Below are positions 55,387-64,000 of a stretch of 64,000 nucleotides of DNA, piece by piece. The stretch spans positions 1 through 64,000 of the forward strand of contig JAAVVG010000045.1 in NCBI GenBank assembly GCA_012976225.1. Direction: 5' to 3'. Within the stretch, counting starts at the first letter, position 1, and the number at the start of each line of letters is the position of its first letter. The notes beneath the pieces are model-generated. The model saw only the letters and a program-made list of their open reading frames with translations. It searched no databases and had not been told where the DNA came from. The position numbers were made by a program, and so were the translations under genes. The DNA comes from Golubevia sp. BC0850 (Eukaryota; Basidiomycota; Exobasidiomycetes; Golubeviales; Golubeviaceae).

Positions 55387-57438
55387 CTACTTTGGATAGG
55401 CTCCAGGAGCCTCTTGTCCTCCAGATTGATTGGCTTCGAGATCATAGTTACTGACTACAGCTTCTTGACTGAGACTGCGATCTGGATTTTGAACTAGCGA
55501 GGGGATTCGAGTTCCTTGTTGACGAGCTTGCTGTTGAGCACCCCAATCGTTGTATTCAGAGAGGTATTGATCGATTGGCATGTCTTGACCGTGAGTTGGA
55601 GGATGATCTAGAGTTCTGGCTTCGATTTGACCTTGTAAGTTTCTATGAGACTCCAATCCATCTTCATCGTTTGAAGGGACTCCAGTCAGAGTGTTGGGAA
55701 TTGGAGAGACGGGATGGTCTTCTTCAGTGAGATTCTTGGCTCTCAACTGGTAGGAACTAGTTCCGAAACTTTGAGGTTGATTGTTTGAGCTCGTCATAAC
55801 TTGAGATTGAATTCCAGGCGTGGGTCCCAAGTCCTGAGCGTCAGTGCTTTCTCCTGCAGTCGAAGTTGGATGATTCGAGTGGTGACCGGTCGAACTTCCG
55901 AACCCCAAAGCTCTAGCTCCCAAAGGATTCTCAGCACTCATGGCGTCACACTCAGACAGAGGACGGGCATCTGGAGATCCGAAAGGAGTGATAGAGCTGA
56001 GAAACAAACAAGTGAAGAGGTCAGCCAAATGTCAACTGGCAATCGAACTGGGTTGACTTCTGAGAACTCACTAAGATTGAGCACAGTCATTGACTCCTAA
56101 GTCTTTCTTTCTCCCTTGACCAAGAATTACGGGATTTCCATCTTCATCTCCGACCAGATCTACGAAGATGTTCTGCTCTCTTCTTGCTTCTTCTCTGACT
56201 TTCTTTTGTCTTTTCTTGTAAATGAAAAGAGCGACGAGAGCAGCGATGACAAGACCTGCAGCGACGGATCCACCAATGACTCCTCCAATGATTGTACTTG
56301 TTCTAGTAGCTTTGCCTGAAGCTGGTTCGTTACCGACCTTGACGGCTCCTGGAATGTCGTTGAATTGAGCAGTAGTTGATCCAAGAGGTGGGAGAACGTT
56401 GGCCGTGTCTAGACCCTCGATTTGATAACCTGGCTCAAGACAGAAAGTCTCTGTAGAGTTCAGTAGTATAAACTGATCGGAACTTCCAGAGTTACCACCA
56501 GCAGCAGAATCTCCTGCCGCTACCTGCAGCTGAGTTCCAGCAGCGTATGGGATTGGAGTGAGATAGCTGAAAGTAGTGTAATTGACTGATTGACCAGGAG
56601 GCATTGTGGAGATCAAAGCACTTGCTGGAACTCTGACAGTCTTTGGACTTTGTTCGAATGGTAACCAAGTGAGAGTGTAGTTTGGTGGAGCTGAACGTAT
56701 CTCAGTTTGAGGGATGTAAACTCTAACGAATCCACACTAAGCGTAGTTCTTTCCACCTTCAGATTCTGGTTGAGAATCAAAAGCGAAGAACCAGTCCGAT
56801 GCTTGAGAAAAGGTTGGGCAGGAAGCATTTCCTGAGGGAAGAATTGGGATTTCGGCAGCTTCGAGAGTCGGAGAAAGTCAGAATGTATGCCATTTTGAGC
56901 TCAAAGCTCAATACTTCGAAGGTACCCACAACTACTCCCATTTCCAAGACTGTCAGATATAGCGATGTGAAGCACGTTTGCAAATCCATCTTTGGCTGGA
57001 ACCAGATACTGGAAGGGCTCGTTCACAGGGTAATCGGCTTTGATTGAGTACCTGTAGATTCCAGCTCCGATACCTATAATCCATACAATGTAAGGATAAC
57101 CTTCTGGAATTCTGTCAAAAGTGATGTCCATTGGAAGGCATGCGACAGCTGAAGTGTGTTTGAAGGGTAGATCTCCGAAGACGCGAGGCAAAAAAGAAAG
57201 CAAGAGAAGAGTTAAAGGGGTCGCGAACAGAGTCAACTGCAACTTGAAACAGAAAAGAAAGATCAGTAAGATCTCATACTTATCGTAGGCAACAGATATC
57301 AGATGGTTTTTTTGGGTTGCATTGAGGAAGAGCATCCCACTAACAATGCAGCCACGATGTCTACGAACGATGAGGTTTTGATAGGTTCGATTGCCCTTTC
57401 TTTGACGTGGAAATACTCACAAAGCTTTTGAGTACCAT
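55387..57438 (-). pseudogene. P2: receptor-like membrane protein with one nonsense codon
   Basis: Exons 57438-57421 (18 nt), 57242-56930 (313 nt), 56858-56072, 55996-55387, 575 codons. Signal peptide (LFATPLTLLLLSFLPRVFG), ectodomain 1 (SAVACLPMDITFDRIPEGYP; PFQYLVPAKDGFANVLHIAI; SDSLGNGSS), ectodomain 2 (SCPTFSQASDWFFAFDSQPE; APPNYTLTWLPFEQSPKTVR; GTQLQVAAGDSAAGGNSGSS), helix TIIGGVIGGSVAAGLVIAAL, juxtamembrane KKRQKKVREEARREQNIFVD and a Gln/Ser-rich tail. In ectodomain 2 a TAG (56739-56737) stands where P3 reads the Gln of DYAQCELV. Everything else is open, so the loss may be recent. First two exons have the same lengths as in P4. The tail exon holds the 354-bp tract identical to P4. Confidence 0.72.
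55453..55806 (-). repeat. 354-bp tract identical to P4 tail exon (copy in P2)
   Basis: By direct comparison I found no mismatch with 60019-60372. It codes for the tail from QVMTSSNNQPQSFGTSSYQL to SRSLSQEAVV-like end (RSLSQEAVV). Immediately outside, the two genes differ clearly (upstream GIQS here against ANS in P4; downstream SNYDLEANQSGG against ETFDPENDQGGS). Confidence 0.9.
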
Positions 57439-57978
57439 GATTTGAAGGTTTGTTAGAGGATATTCTTCAAATCCTAGAAAAAGAAGTTGAGAAAGGAGAA
57501 GGGAGAAGGACGAAGATGAACGGGGTCGAACTTGATTCACAGATGCTGCCAAAAGTTTGCTCAATGCAGCACGAAATTTAGATTCACTTCCGATTCGAAC
57601 TTTGAATGCTTCAGACTCGTCACATTTTGAGATTAGAACAAGAACCAGTATCAATAGGTACAAAAAATGGGAAAGTATGGCTTCAACAAAGAGAGAACAG
57701 CGAGAGAGACAATGATTCACAAAAAACGCTAGGAGTTGTGACAATTTCTGGTACAGAGTTTGAGAGTACTATGAACGAAGAAGATACATTCAGCCGACGG
57801 AATAGGTAGAATAGAGACGAACGGCTTCAGTAAGTCGACAGAGAAGGGGTGGAAAGTTATTGAGACAGTTGAAGAAAACCAGATTGACTACAAGAGGAAA
57901 ATCAATTCAATAATGAAAGACTTCCAAAGTCTATTCCAGAATGGTCTGTTGAAAGCAGAAGCACTAGAACTTTCGGGC
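57439..57978. other. Spacer between P2 and P3 relic
   Basis: About 540 bp. A minus-strand open frame of ~127 codons (57361-57744) overlaps the P2 first exon and shows no family features; it is not called. The P2 promoter must lie here. Confidence 0.35.
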
Positions 57979-59055
57979 TCAACGTTGACGTTTCCAGAAA
58001 GATAAAAATTGAGGTGTGGATCCTCCAGCAGGTAAAGCGTTTGAAGTGTCCAAATTCTCGAATCTGTGGTCTGGTTGAAAGCACGAAGAGTCCTTGGATT
58101 GTAAGACTGAGAATTCGTCAGAGCTTCCACCATTTCCTCCTCCGAGTGAATCTCCAGCAGCAACTTGAAGTTGAGTTACAGCTGCGAAAGGGGTTGGGGT
58201 GAGGTAGCTGAAAGAGGTCCCTCCATCTGTTAAGGCGCTTGCTGGAATGTTAATGGTCTTTGGACTCTCGTTGAATGGTGACCAAGTGAAAGTGTAGTTG
58301 GGTGGAGTGGAACGAGTCTCGGCTTCAGGGATGAAGATTCTAACGAGTTCGCATTGAGCGTAGTCCTTTCCTCCTTCGGATTCTGGTTGAGAATCGAAAG
58401 CAAAAAAGCGGTCGGAAGCTCTGCTGGATGAAGCACAGCTATCATTCTCGGAAGGCAGGATTGGGAAGGATTCGGCTGTGGGCGATGGGCGAAGGCCAGA
58501 TTTCAAAGGAGAGGAAACGAAATGAATAGGAGTCTCAACATGGGGTAAAGCAGAGAATAAATAATTGTGCTCTGGACACTTACAGGTGTTTCCGTTTCCT
58601 AGACTATCAGAGACAGCGATATGAAGAGCAGCAGGAAAATCACCTCTGTTAGGAACCAGGTACTGAAAAGGCTCATCTTCAGGATAATCTCTTCCCATGG
58701 TGTAAGGAACGACTCCGGCACCAATTCCAATAATCCAGATACTGTAAGGATAGCTTTCTTGAACTCTTTCGAATGTACTGTTCATTGGAGTGCAAGCAAC
58801 AGCAGTAGAGTGAGTGAAAGGCAAGTCGCAGACGACTGATGAAGCCATGCAAAGAAGTACGACGACCACTGGAAGAACTGAAGAGAATTAAAATTTTGAG
58901 AAAGGATGAGAAGATAGAGAGCGTTCCAGTCGGCTTTGAGTCTCTTAGGCGTTCTGAATGGTCGAGTGGGGAAAAATGTCGAAAGCGTTTGCTTTTGAGA
59001 AGTGAACCTGTTCAGTAGAACCAAGATTAATACTCACAACGCTGTTTAGCATCAT
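57979..59055 (-). pseudogene. P3: receptor-like family member lacking membrane part
   Basis: Exon 1 59055-59038 (ATG ATG CTA AAC AGC GTT, 18 nt like P2 and P4), exon 2 58877-58584, exon 3 58475-57979. Signal peptide (VVVLLCMASSVVC), ectodomain 1 (STAVACTPMNSTFERVQESY; PFQYLVPNRGDFPAALHIAV) and ectodomain 2 (DRFFAFDSQPESEGGKDYAQ; CELVRIFIPEAETRSTPPNY; GTSFSYLTPTPFAAVTQLQV) are well preserved, but after STPQF the frame ends at a TGA and in the other frame FYLSGNVNVEPESSSAS resembles the P2 stalk before the sequence diverges. No transmembrane helix or tail follows. Exon 2 is also one base out of phase with exon 1 compared with P4. A secreted decoy is conceivable; decay is more likely. The 108-bp intron is stop-free. 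Confidence 0.65.
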
Positions 59056-59952
59056 TGAATTGATTTTGTCTAGAAGTTCAAAGTTAGTTGAGGAGATGAA
59101 CCTTGGGAGAAGAAGAAACAAAACGAACTTCCCAAAAGTTCGCATCACGTCATCGGAGGTTCAAACTTTCAGCCTAACGCACTCGAGCTTCTCGTTTCAA
59201 GCTCTTAGGAGCTCAACATACGATAGGGTTCGGATCTGAAAAGAAAGCCATGAAGTCTCGAGACTAACGCCCGTTCGTGAGAATCCTTGAACGTTTGAGA
59301 AGTCGACGATAACTCTGTCTTCGCGAATTTGGGGAATTTGAGATCCCTTCGAATTAGGAAGAAGCACAAGCGGAACCTAGGAAGAGAAGATACGCACTGA
59401 TTTCTGAGCCCATGGGAAAGAGACAAGAAGGGAGCTGGGGTGAGAAGCAACGAGCAAAGGAGAGAATGGGGTGAACAGTGATGAAAAGGGTATTGTAATC
59501 TGTAGAAGTGGAATGATTCGGAAGAAATACAAGACATAGGTACTTTGAAGCCCAAAAAGAGGAGAGCAAAAGAGAATTAAGAATAAAGTGGCTATGGCCG
59601 CGGACGTTTTGGTGACGGACGGAGAAGTGAACTGATGCTTGCGGAAAGAGGGTATGATTCTGCTTGAAACTGTGGAAGGAAAATCAAAGCCTAGAAGAAT
59701 GAGAATTGACAGGAAAAGAAGAGATTTGACTCCTTCTCGTTCTATGATTAACCCCTTAATCTTTTAGTTTTCAATTTCTCCTCAAGTATTCGAGCTTTTG
59801 ATTTGAGATTCTGTTGTTGATTCTGATTCTTATTGAAAATTTGAGCTCTGGGATCTCTCGGGGTTTTGCGGTCTCCTGAAAGAGTTGAAGACTTGACTCC
59901 TGTCTCCTAGTGTTGAGATTCCAAATCTCAACTTTTCCCTCCTATTTCCAAG
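59056..59952. other. P3 upstream region and P4 3' flank
   Basis: About 900 bp without a recognised gene. The part from about 59410 is the counterpart of the P2 3' flank. Open frames near 59205-59570 on the minus strand show no family features. Confidence 0.4.
59410..59940. repeat. Duplicated 3' flank, copy beside P4
   Basis: Counterpart of 54700-55380, without the mitochondrial insert. Landmarks GGAGCTGGGGTG, GTGATGAAAAGGGTA, GTGGCTATGGCCG, GGAAAGAGGG, GATTCTGCTTG and CTTCTCGTTCT appear in the same order. Confidence 0.65.
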
Positions 59953-61923
59953 CTACTCTGGATAACTTCCAGGAGCCTCTTGACTTCCACCTTGATCATT
60001 CTCAGGATCGAAAGTCTCGACTACAGCTTCTTGACTGAGACTGCGATCTGGATTTTGAACTAGCGAGGGGATTCGAGTTCCTTGTTGACGAGCTTGCTGT
60101 TGAGCACCCCAATCGTTGTATTCAGAGAGGTATTGATCGATTGGCATGTCTTGACCGTGAGTTGGAGGATGATCTAGAGTTCTGGCTTCGATTTGACCTT
60201 GTAAGTTTCTATGAGACTCCAATCCATCTTCATCGTTTGAAGGGACTCCAGTCAGAGTGTTGGGAATTGGAGAGACGGGATGGTCTTCTTCAGTGAGATT
60301 CTTGGCTCTCAACTGGTAGGAACTAGTTCCGAAACTTTGAGGTTGATTGTTTGAGCTCGTCATAACTTGAGAGTTTGCCCAAGAAGTGATAGAATCGTGA
60401 GCGTCACTGAATCCACTTTCGGAAGGAGGTGGATGATTGGAGTGACCAGTCGAACTTCCTATTCCTCTGGCTCTGAGTGTTTCGGCACTAAACGTGTCAG
60501 TTTCAGAAGCGGGTCTGACCTCTGGAGATCCGAAGGGAGTGATGGAGCTGAGAAACGGGGATGTTGTAAAGCAATGTCAGTTGACTGGCAAGAAATCGAA
60601 ATTTTCACTCAAGTGTCTTAATACTCACTAAGATTGAACGGAGTCATTAACTCCCAAATTTTTCTTTCTTCCTTGTCCTAGGATTTCAGGATTACCATCT
60701 TCTTCTCCTACCAGATCTACGAAGATGTTGTGTTCTCTTCTTGCTTCTTCTCTGACTTTCTTCTGTCTCTTCTTGTAAATGAAAAGACCGATAAGAGCAG
60801 CTACTACTAGACCAACAGCGATTGAGCCACCGATAACTCCACCTATGATAGCTGGAGTACTTGAACCTTTCAAAGCTTCCCCGTCAGGCACAGTGATTGC
60901 TCCAGGAAGATCCAAAAATCTAGCCGGTAGTTGACCTCTGACTTGAGGCAAGGCATGTTGGGCATCTACCCCCTCGAGTACAAAGCCTTGATCTAGACAA
61001 GAGTTGTTGACGGAAGACTTCATAGTAAAGACAGAAGAGGAGCCTGATGTTCCTCCTCCTTGGGAATCTCCAGCAGCGAGTTGGAATTCGGTTCCGGCTG
61101 AGAGAGGATTGGTACCCCGGTAACTGAAAGCCTCATCGTCTTGATTCAGAGCCGAGGGGGGAACGTTGATTGTTGTTGGTTTTGCTCCAAAAGGTAGGAA
61201 AGTGACTGTGTAATTGGGCGGTGTTGAACGCTCGTCTGTTGGGAACCAATGGACGAGATCGCATTGGAAGTAGTCCTCACTCTCGACCTCTCCTGGAGCT
61301 GGAGGATCGTAAGCGACAAACCACTTAGGAGCCCCGTTGAAGATTGGACAACTTGTGTTTCCAGAGGGAGAAGGCAAGATTTGGATAGATTCAGCTGAGA
61401 TAGAGGCGAGGGGGAAAGCAAGAAAAAGTCAGCAGGTTGTCCATTGTTTCAAAAGCAAGCAAACCGGAGAAACTTCAAGAGGCCAAAATCTCACAACTGT
61501 TTCCATTTCCAACACTGTCAGCAATAGCGATGTGAAGAAAAGGATCTGGACCTGCCACAGCGCCTGAAGAAACGAGATACTGGAAAGGCTTGTCGTCCGG
61601 ATAATCCTCTTCGATGAGAAAGGTTTTGATTCCATCGTTGACTTTAGCTATCCAGATGACGTAAGGGAATTCACCCGGAGTTCTGTCAAAGGTGATGTCC
61701 ATCGGCAAACACTCCACGGCTGAGGTGTGACTGAGAGTCAAGTTTTTGGCGCAGACTCTTGACAAAGATGAAAGAATGGAAAGAGAAGTCAAAATGATCG
61801 GAAGAAGCTGAAGAATAAAAAGAGGTTTTTGGTTAAGTGAGCGGGTCTTATCGGAGAGTGAAAGGTTGTGGAAATCGTCTGACGTCTTTCGCGAGCAATG
61901 CTAACCATTTTGAAGTTATTCAT
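59953..61923 (-). CDS. P4: receptor-like single-pass membrane protein, intact
   Basis: Exons 61923-61906 (18 nt), 61807-61495 (313 nt), 61394-60629, 60547-59953; 563 residues, in frame throughout. Signal peptide LLPIILTSLSILSSLSRVCA, ectodomain 1 (SAVECLPMDITFDRTPGEFP; PFQYLVSSGAVAGPDPFLHI; ADSVGNGNS), ectodomain 2 (CPIFNGAPKWFVAYDPPAPG; STPPNYTVTFLPFGAKPTTI; GTEFQLAAGDSQGGGTSGSS), stalk, helix AIIGGVIGGSIAVGLVVAAL near 295-318, basic juxtamembrane KKRQKKVREEARREHNIFVD with acidic LVGEEDGNPEI, and a tail of ~215 residues. Intron 1 uses a weak donor (GTTAGC) but the same 6-codon first exon occurs in P2 and P3. The tail exon is joined at TA|C (Tyr). Function unknown; a surface receptor or adhesin-like sensor is inferred from the layout only. 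Confidence 0.75.
60019..60372 (-). repeat. 354-bp tract identical to P2 tail exon (copy in P4)
   Basis: Partner of 55453-55806, no mismatch seen over the full length. It lies entirely inside the tail-coding exon; the transmembrane exon and the 3' flank of the two genes are clearly diverged. Confidence 0.9.
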
Positions 61924-62714
61924 CGTGGTCGATGATTCTAATTGAGTTGATCAAGTTGAGTCTCTTTCGGTTCATACAGGTTGAACTGAGAAAGAAGATG
62001 AAGAAAAGTGAAAGGTTGAGAAGAAGAAGAAGAAGAATCAAGAAGAAGAAGAATAAGAAGTAAAAGAAAGCGGTGCGCGAATCAGACGCAAGTCACTTCG
62101 ACTTCGCACCGCTTCTACGGACTTCGATGCTCTCTCGAGTCTCCTTTGCTGTTCTTGTTCTTCCAAATTGCTACTGTGATTAGAGGTGCCTTTCAATTCA
62201 GATTAAAGGAAGGCGAAAAGGGTGGAACGGAGAAGTGAGAGACGACTTGCTCTTTTGAACTATGTCGAGAAACAGAGGCATTGAGTTCGAGAACAGGAAA
62301 GAAAGTGAAAAGAGAGCTGATCTCAGGAAGATAGAAGAAATTTACAATGACAGTGAGCAAAATGTTGATGAGGAGAAAAGATAACCAAAGATGGATGGAA
62401 GAAAGGGGAGGAAAAGACAACAACAATGATAGCTATAACGTGAGATTTAGAAGAAGTAGAGTAACAGTGAAGGAAGAATTTCTAAAATTAAAGTGAAGAT
62501 AAGAGTGGGAATCAAATAGGAAGTGAGGAGTCTGAAGTGACGTAATTTTCACGGAAGAGAGTACAATTCCAAGCAAGGATTAAATTGATGGAGGCGCGAA
62601 AAGGAGCAGGTAATTGAAAAAGTCAGAATGAAAAGTGGGAAAGAATTTGAAGTTGAAAGAGAGCTGAGGAGGAACGTCGACTTTTCACTTTGACGCATAC
62701 ATTCTCTATTTTCC
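61924..62714. other. P4 upstream region and P5 3' flank, with GAA repeats
   Basis: About 790 bp without a recognised gene. A (GAA)n microsatellite-like stretch lies at about 62019-62061 (AAGAAGAAGAAGAAG with two interruptions). The rest is purine-rich on the plus strand. Confidence 0.45.
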
Positions 62715-64000
62715 TTAAAACCTATGATTGTACTGAGGTCGTTCAGAATGATAAAACATTGAAGCATCTTCTTCATCCCCTCTTGAATCGATTTCTTGCT
62801 GTTGCGGCTGTCGTTGTTGAGAAGAACTTTCGGAAGATATCTGCACTGGAGAAAGGTTTTCAACTGGAGGTTGAGTTGTAATTAATTCATGAACTTGAGG
62901 TTGTTGACCACTCCAACCACCATATTGAGGAGGTAATTCATCAACTTCCTCTTCTTGAGTCCCAGCGTTTAATTCCAGTGGTCCAGCATCGGCATGTTGT
63001 AAAACTCTTCTATCAGTACCATCACTTCCCATAGTTCCATATTCATCTCCATGAGCTAATAAACCTTTTCTAGGTAGAGGGGGAGCTTCTGCTCTATTGA
63101 TGCTTTCATTTCCATTCCTTGTTCTCAACTGGTAAGATTCAGCTGAAGTAGATGGAGCTCCGCCTACTGAAGATAGTGAATTCCTTCGACCATCTCGATA
63201 TTGAGAACCGCTACTACTTGGTTGATGATTGCTTAATCCAGCTGCTCCTACTAATGCTGCTGTGTTTCTTGTTGAGCTTGAGTTCATCGTACCAATGTCT
63301 CCAGCGTAAACGTCACTTCCAATTCCTCCAACTCCATTCGAGAAAGTCGATCTTGGATAAAGCGGATCGTTGTAGTTTCCATTTCCTCCTCCTCCCCAAG
63401 TAGAACCACCTGCGCTGATGCTTTCTGCTCGAGATGAAGATCCGAAGTCTGGTGAAGGATGAGAAGGAGTGGCGTGGTATTCGAAGGGAGAGACGGAACT
63501 GGAACGAAGATTGAAGAGCAAAGGAACGGAAAGTAAGCAATAGTTCGCTGACAATCGGAGTGACTTCGAAAACCCAATCCTACTCACTAAGTCTGACCAA
63601 CTCCATCATCTCTTCTCCTTCGTTGACCAACTCCCAAGACCTCTACGTTTCCGTCTTCATCTCCATCCAGATCGACGAATCGGTTCTCTTCCTTTCTAGC
63701 CTCCTCTCTAGCTTTCCTCTGCCTTCTTCTGTAGATCATAAACGCTATCAAAGCAGCTACGATCACAGCAACTGCTATCGCTCCACCCTGTGAGAAGAAG
63801 ATAGAGGTCATGTCAGCTCTCAGCATTACATAGCGAGCCGCAAAGACAATTTGTACTCACGATGACACCTCCAGTGATAGCTCCAACATTGGATCCTCCG
63901 CCACCACTCGTCCCATCTCCATTAGCAGAATCCACCGCTCCCGCCAAATTCGAGAACGTAGCTACAGTACTTCCACCAGTCGGTAGAGCAGCCGTCGTGT
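62715..64000 (-). CDS. P5: receptor-like membrane protein, 5' part outside window
   Basis: Visible exons: from the window edge to 63861, 63787-63588, 63498-62715. The first visible exon codes a Gly/Ser stalk (TAALPTGGSTVATFSNLAGA; DGTSGGGGSNVGAITGGVI), the second the membrane helix (GGAIAVAVIVAALIAFMIY), basic segment YRRRQRKAREEARKEENRFV and acidic DLDGDEDGNVEVLG, and the third a 261-codon tail with VDELPPQYGGWSGQQPQVHE (PPxY) and Gln-rich end. An additional intron splits the helix region compared with P2-P4. The tail resembles P1 more than P2/P4 (DELPP-Y motif). Ectodomains and start codon must lie to the right of the window. Confidence 0.75.

Noticed and set aside
57361-57744. 127-codon open frame with a hydrophobic stretch (FLYLLILVLVLI).
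   Set aside because: Overlaps the P2 first exon and intron; no similarity to the array members.
1-64000. Retroelement, LTR, Polinton or DNA-transposon remains.
   Set aside because: No reverse transcriptase, integrase, capsid or transposase reading and no terminal repeats were recognised; the shared upstream blocks lack mobile-element ends.

Overview
The window looks like nuclear DNA of a basidiomycete fungus. Genes are intron-dense (up to nine exons), introns run from about 70 to 330 bp with GTGAGT/GTAAGT donors, proteins carry long Ser-rich disordered stretches, and the gene set is fungal (Kcs1, Hem12, UAP1, Irc3, Shp1, Pml1). A Pucciniomycotina-type yeast is my best guess, but the subphylum is inference. 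No rRNA, tRNA, CRISPR or retroelement was recognised. Exon coordinates were derived by eye from splice consensus and reading-frame continuity; total coding length is divisible by three in every reconstructed intact gene.

Left and middle (0.6-50.2 kb) are mostly single-copy housekeeping genes: inositol hexakisphosphate kinase, mitochondrial IF-3, mitochondrial ribosomal protein bL36m, an m-AAA protease subunit, a glutathione transferase-like protein, an NDUFA11-like complex I subunit, uroporphyrinogen decarboxylase, UDP-GlcNAc pyrophosphorylase, Pch2/TRIP13, a Rab5 GTPase, a LETM1-like protein, mitochondrial helicase Irc3, the p97 cofactor Shp1, an MCT-type MFS transporter, the FHA splicing factor Pml1 and an unrecognised ER-type membrane protein. 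Seven of these point to the mitochondrion. HEM12 and the complex I gene diverge from a 133-bp spacer.

Between these lie decayed accessory genes: three F-box/LRR-like relics (17.9, 20.5, 44.4 kb), a BTB/POZ pseudogene (40.4-41.3 kb), and two fragments of a small gene at 9.8-10.4 kb. Three F-box relics and the MFS gene share one upstream sequence block, so a family promoter or 5'UTR appears to have been copied several times.

The right end (50.8-64.0 kb) is a tandem array of five paralogues, called P1-P5 here, all on the minus strand. They encode signal peptide, two repeated Cys-containing beta-type ectodomains, a Gly-rich transmembrane helix and a conserved basic/acidic juxtamembrane segment; a separate exon adds a Ser/Gln-rich cytoplasmic tail. 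P1, P4 and the partial P5 look intact, P2 has one nonsense codon and P3 lost its membrane part. P2 and P4 share a 354-bp tract with no mismatch (recent gene conversion). A short mitochondrial nad5 fragment sits beside P2 and is absent from the matching flank of P4. At every intact tail-exon junction the donor is TA|GT, so intron retention would give an immediate TAG stop and a tail-less receptor. This array is the most interesting part of the window; its function is unknown.
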